15,414 nt of DNA from an uncultured Actinomycetes bacterium (GTDB lineage: Bacteria > Actinomycetota > Actinomycetes > Nanopelagicales > Nanopelagicaceae), in assembly GCA_903832395.1 (NCBI GenBank), contig CAILBF010000057.1, positions 1 to 15,414 on the forward strand. Reading direction: 5' to 3'. The translations under genes and the position numbers were made by a program. Each line of letters begins with the position of its first letter. Within the stretch, counting starts at the first letter, position 1. Positions 13,683-15,414 of the stretch are shown in pieces. The notes beneath the pieces are model-generated. The model ran no database searches, had not been told where the DNA came from, and worked only from the letters and a program-made list of their open reading frames with translations.

Positions 13683-14285
13683 ATGCCAAAGATCATCCTT
13701 GCTTCTGCATCCTCTTCGCGCCGCCGATTATTAGAATCTGCTGGCTTATCACTCTCAGTTATGGTCAGTCATGTAGATGAAGAGACTGAATTTTTTAATC
13801 AATTGTCACCTTCTGACATGGTCATTGCCCTTGCTATAACTAAGGCGCATACAATCCGCGAGCAGATTGATTTTCCAGCGATAATTATCGGTTGTGATTC
13901 AACTTTCGAGTTTGAGGGTCAATCATTAGGCAAGCCTGGAACGCCTGAAATAGCTTTCGAGCGGGCTAAACGTGTGCAAGGAAGTTCAGGTCTATTGCAC
14001 ACCGGTCATTGCGTAATTGATACGACAAAAGATCGTGAAATTTCCAGCATCGTTACAACCAAGGTTACATTTGACTCCATGAGCGATGAAGAAATTAGTG
14101 ACTACGTCGCAAGCGGCGAGCCACTTCATGTCGCAGGTGGTTTCACTCTCGATGGCTTCAGTTCGCCATTTATCCCAATAATCGAAGGTGATTACACAAA
14201 TGTTGTCGGTATTTCGATGCCATTTATTCGAAAAGCTTTTGCCCAGCTTGGATATTCATGGCCAGAGGTTAAGGTTATGCAATGA
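13683..14285 (+). CDS. maf: Maf-type nucleoside triphosphate pyrophosphatase
   Basis: A 200-residue cytoplasmic enzyme of the Maf/HAM1-like fold that hydrolyses unusual or excess nucleotides such as dTTP, UTP or modified NTPs to monophosphates. It opens [19 protein letters not shown] (4-22), the substrate-binding motif. [16 protein letters not shown] near 79-94 carries the catalytic-base Asp in the actinobacterial GCDS form in place of ADTV. Then come [10 protein letters not shown] and GGFTLDGF...[12 protein letters not shown] near 152-178. The length is normal. It starts 6 bases after the accE stop with no Shine-Dalgarno sequence, so translation by reinitiation is likely. Its stop overlaps the accA3 start as ATGA. 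Maf is held between accE and accA3 in many actinobacteria, though its reaction has no evident link to fatty acid synthesis. Confidence 0.92.
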   Translation: MPKIILASASSSRRRLLESAGLSLSVMVSHVDEETEFFNQLSPSDMVIALAITKAHTIREQIDFPAIIIGCDSTFEFEGQSLGKPGTPEIAFERAKRVQGSSGLLHTGHCVIDTTKDREISSIVTTKVTFDSMSDEEISDYVASGEPLHVAGGFTLDGFSSPFIPIIEGDYTNVVGISMPFIRKAFAQLGYSWPEVKVMQ

Positions 14286-15414
14286 AACGCGTATTGATAG
14301 CTAACCGAGGCGAAATCGCGGTTCGAGTAATTCGCGCCTGTAAGGACCATGGTCTCGAAAGCGTGGCGGTTTATTCTGATGAAGATCGCACCGCAATTCA
14401 TACGGGTATGGCAGATTCCGCGTATTCACTAGCTGGAACTACGGCCACGCAGACATATTTAAATATTGAGAAACTAATTGCAGTAGCAATCGAATCCGGA
14501 GCAGATGCAGTTCACCCCGGTTATGGATTTTTATCGGAGAATGCAAACTTTGCCCAAGCTGTTATTGATGCGGGATTAATTTGGATTGGGCCCCCACCAA
14601 GTGCAATTCGCGCCCTTGGCGATAAGGTCTCTGCACGCAAGATTGCTTCAAAGGCGGGTGCACCATTAGTTGCAGGCACGAAAGATCCAGTTGCCGGCCA
14701 CGAAGAAGTCACGGCCTTTGCCAATGAGCACGGACTGCCCGTTGCAATCAAAGCCGCACATGGTGGCGGTGGGCGTGGATTAAAAGTTGCCCGCACGATG
14801 GAGGAGATTCCTGAGTTATTTGCTTCGGCTGTTCGTGAAGCAATTAGTGGATTTGGCCGCGGTGAGTGTTTCGTTGAACGCTACTTAGATAAACCTCGCC
14901 ACGTTGAAACTCAAGTCCTCGTTGATCAATCTGGGCATGCGGTAGTAGTTAGCACCAGAGATTGTTCACTGCAGCGCCGCCATCAAAAACTTGTTGAAGA
15001 GGCGCCTGCACCATTTTTAACGGATGCGCAAAATGAAGAGCTCTACCGTTCGAGTAAAGCAATTATGAAAGAGGCTGGCTACATCGGAGCAGGTACGTGT
15101 GAGTTTCTCATTGGTCTAGATGGCACTATTTCTTTTCTTGAAGTCAATACGCGTTTACAAGTTGAACACCCGGTGAGTGAAGAGATCACTGGTATCGATT
15201 TAGTCCGTGAACAGTTCCGTATCGCAATGGGTGAATCCCTTGGCTTCGATGATCCAGTAATTCGCGGACACTCAATCGAATTTCGTATTAATGGCGAAGA
15301 TCCCGGACGAGGATTTCTACCAGCCCCAGGTCGCATCACTCAGTGGGTTATTCCAACCGGTCCAGGCGTTCGCGTTGATGCTGGCTTTCAAAAGGGTGAC
15401 ACTATCGGTGGAAA
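14282..15414 (+). CDS. accA3: Acyl-CoA carboxylase alpha subunit (biotin carboxylase), C-terminus cut by window edge
   Basis: The frame opens at ATG 14282, overlapping the maf stop as ATGA, and is still open after 377 full codons at the right edge. The protein has the biotin carboxylase domain: [19 protein letters not shown] (1-19), the [11 protein letters not shown] segment near 78-88, the ATP-grasp glycine loop [12 protein letters not shown] near 159-170, [20 protein letters not shown] near 222-241, and the metal and catalytic region [20 protein letters not shown] near 284-303. Family members are about 590 residues, and the biotin carrier domain with its MKM motif would lie beyond the window. 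It hydrolyses ATP to carboxylate biotin with bicarbonate, working with AccD and AccE and needing BirA. Close spacing and two overlaps place it in one operon with accD, accE and maf. Confidence 0.94.
   Translation, partial: MKRVLIANRGEIAVRVIRACKDHGLESVAVYSDEDRTAIHTGMADSAYSLAGTTATQTYLNIEKLIAVAIESGADAVHPGYGFLSENANFAQAVIDAGLIWIGPPPSAIRALGDKVSARKIASKAGAPLVAGTKDPVAGHEEVTAFANEHGLPVAIKAAHGGGGRGLKVARTMEEIPELFASAVREAISGFGRGECFVERYLDKPRHVETQVLVDQSGHAVVVSTRDCSLQRRHQKLVEEAPAPFLTDAQNEELYRSSKAIMKEAGYIGAGTCEFLIGLDGTISFLEVNTRLQVEHPVSEEITGIDLVREQFRIAMGESLGFDDPVIRGHSIEFRINGEDPGRGFLPAPGRITQWVIPTGPGVRVDAGFQKGDTIGG

Noticed and set aside
14521..15339. Two frames antisense to accA3 (14521-14796 and 15079-15339)
   Set aside because: Both lie inside strongly conserved biotin carboxylase sequence; their Pro/Ala/Arg-rich translations are typical shadows.
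1..15414. Search by eye for CRISPR arrays, tRNAs, insertion-sequence ends, phage or defence genes
   Set aside because: No regularly spaced repeats, no cloverleaf with a TTCGA-type T-arm in a gene gap, no transposase and no terminal inverted repeats were seen; nearly every base is coding.

Overview
This window is a densely packed stretch of chromosome from an actinobacterium, read entirely as housekeeping and cell-surface genes. The taxonomic call rests on gene order and family subtypes. birA, accD (pccB-type), a tiny accE, maf and the biotin carboxylase accA3, with purE and purK beside birA, follow the order I recall from the Mycobacterium tuberculosis purE/purK/birA/accD5/accE5/maf/accA3 region. 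A DUF3117 protein, a LOG-family protein and an actinobacterial-type DapD also sit close together. Moderate base composition, near-zero intergenic space and very short genes suggest a streamlined lineage such as freshwater acI actinobacteria (Nanopelagicales). That placement is an inference, not a search result.

Layout. 1-1885 (minus): LOG-family protein, SRPBCC protein, a 63-residue protein holding only sigma region 4, DUF3117, and the N-terminal third of a leucyl aminopeptidase that runs off the left edge. 1916-2833 (plus): dapD (lysine/diaminopimelate synthesis), divergent from the LOG gene across 30 bp. 2813-6662 (minus): an operon of GT2 glycosyltransferase, ABC-2 permease, ABC ATPase and secreted SpoIID/LytB protein, probably making, exporting and fitting a surface glycan into the wall. 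6699-9532 (plus): LytR-CpsA-Psr ligase, UDP-glucose 6-dehydrogenase and a CoA-binding-domain protein; the first two fit the same surface-glycan theme. 9533-11907 (minus): birA, purK, purE. 11926-15414 (plus): accD, accE, maf, accA3 (cut at the right edge). BirA, divergent across 18 bp, would biotinylate the AccA3 carrier domain that lies beyond the window.

The most striking structure is in the junctions. About ten of the genes have a TAnnnT hexamer ending exactly 6 or 7 bases before the start codon, the layout of actinobacterial leaderless promoters. In two divergent pairs these promoters are squeezed into 18 or 30 bp. At birA/accD the two hexamers overlap in one symmetrical 7-bp box. Other genes begin by ATGA, TAATG or short overlaps, and only DUF3117 and purE show a convincing Shine-Dalgarno sequence.

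I see no tRNA, rRNA, CRISPR, insertion sequence, phage gene or defence system, and no gene-free stretch above 100 bases. A wholly new system is not evident. The points most worth checking are the leaderless/bidirectional promoter architecture, an Ile in place of the usual Asp at the substrate-specificity position of the carboxyltransferase, the stand-alone sigma region 4 protein, and an embedded or unusual start for the CoA-binding gene.
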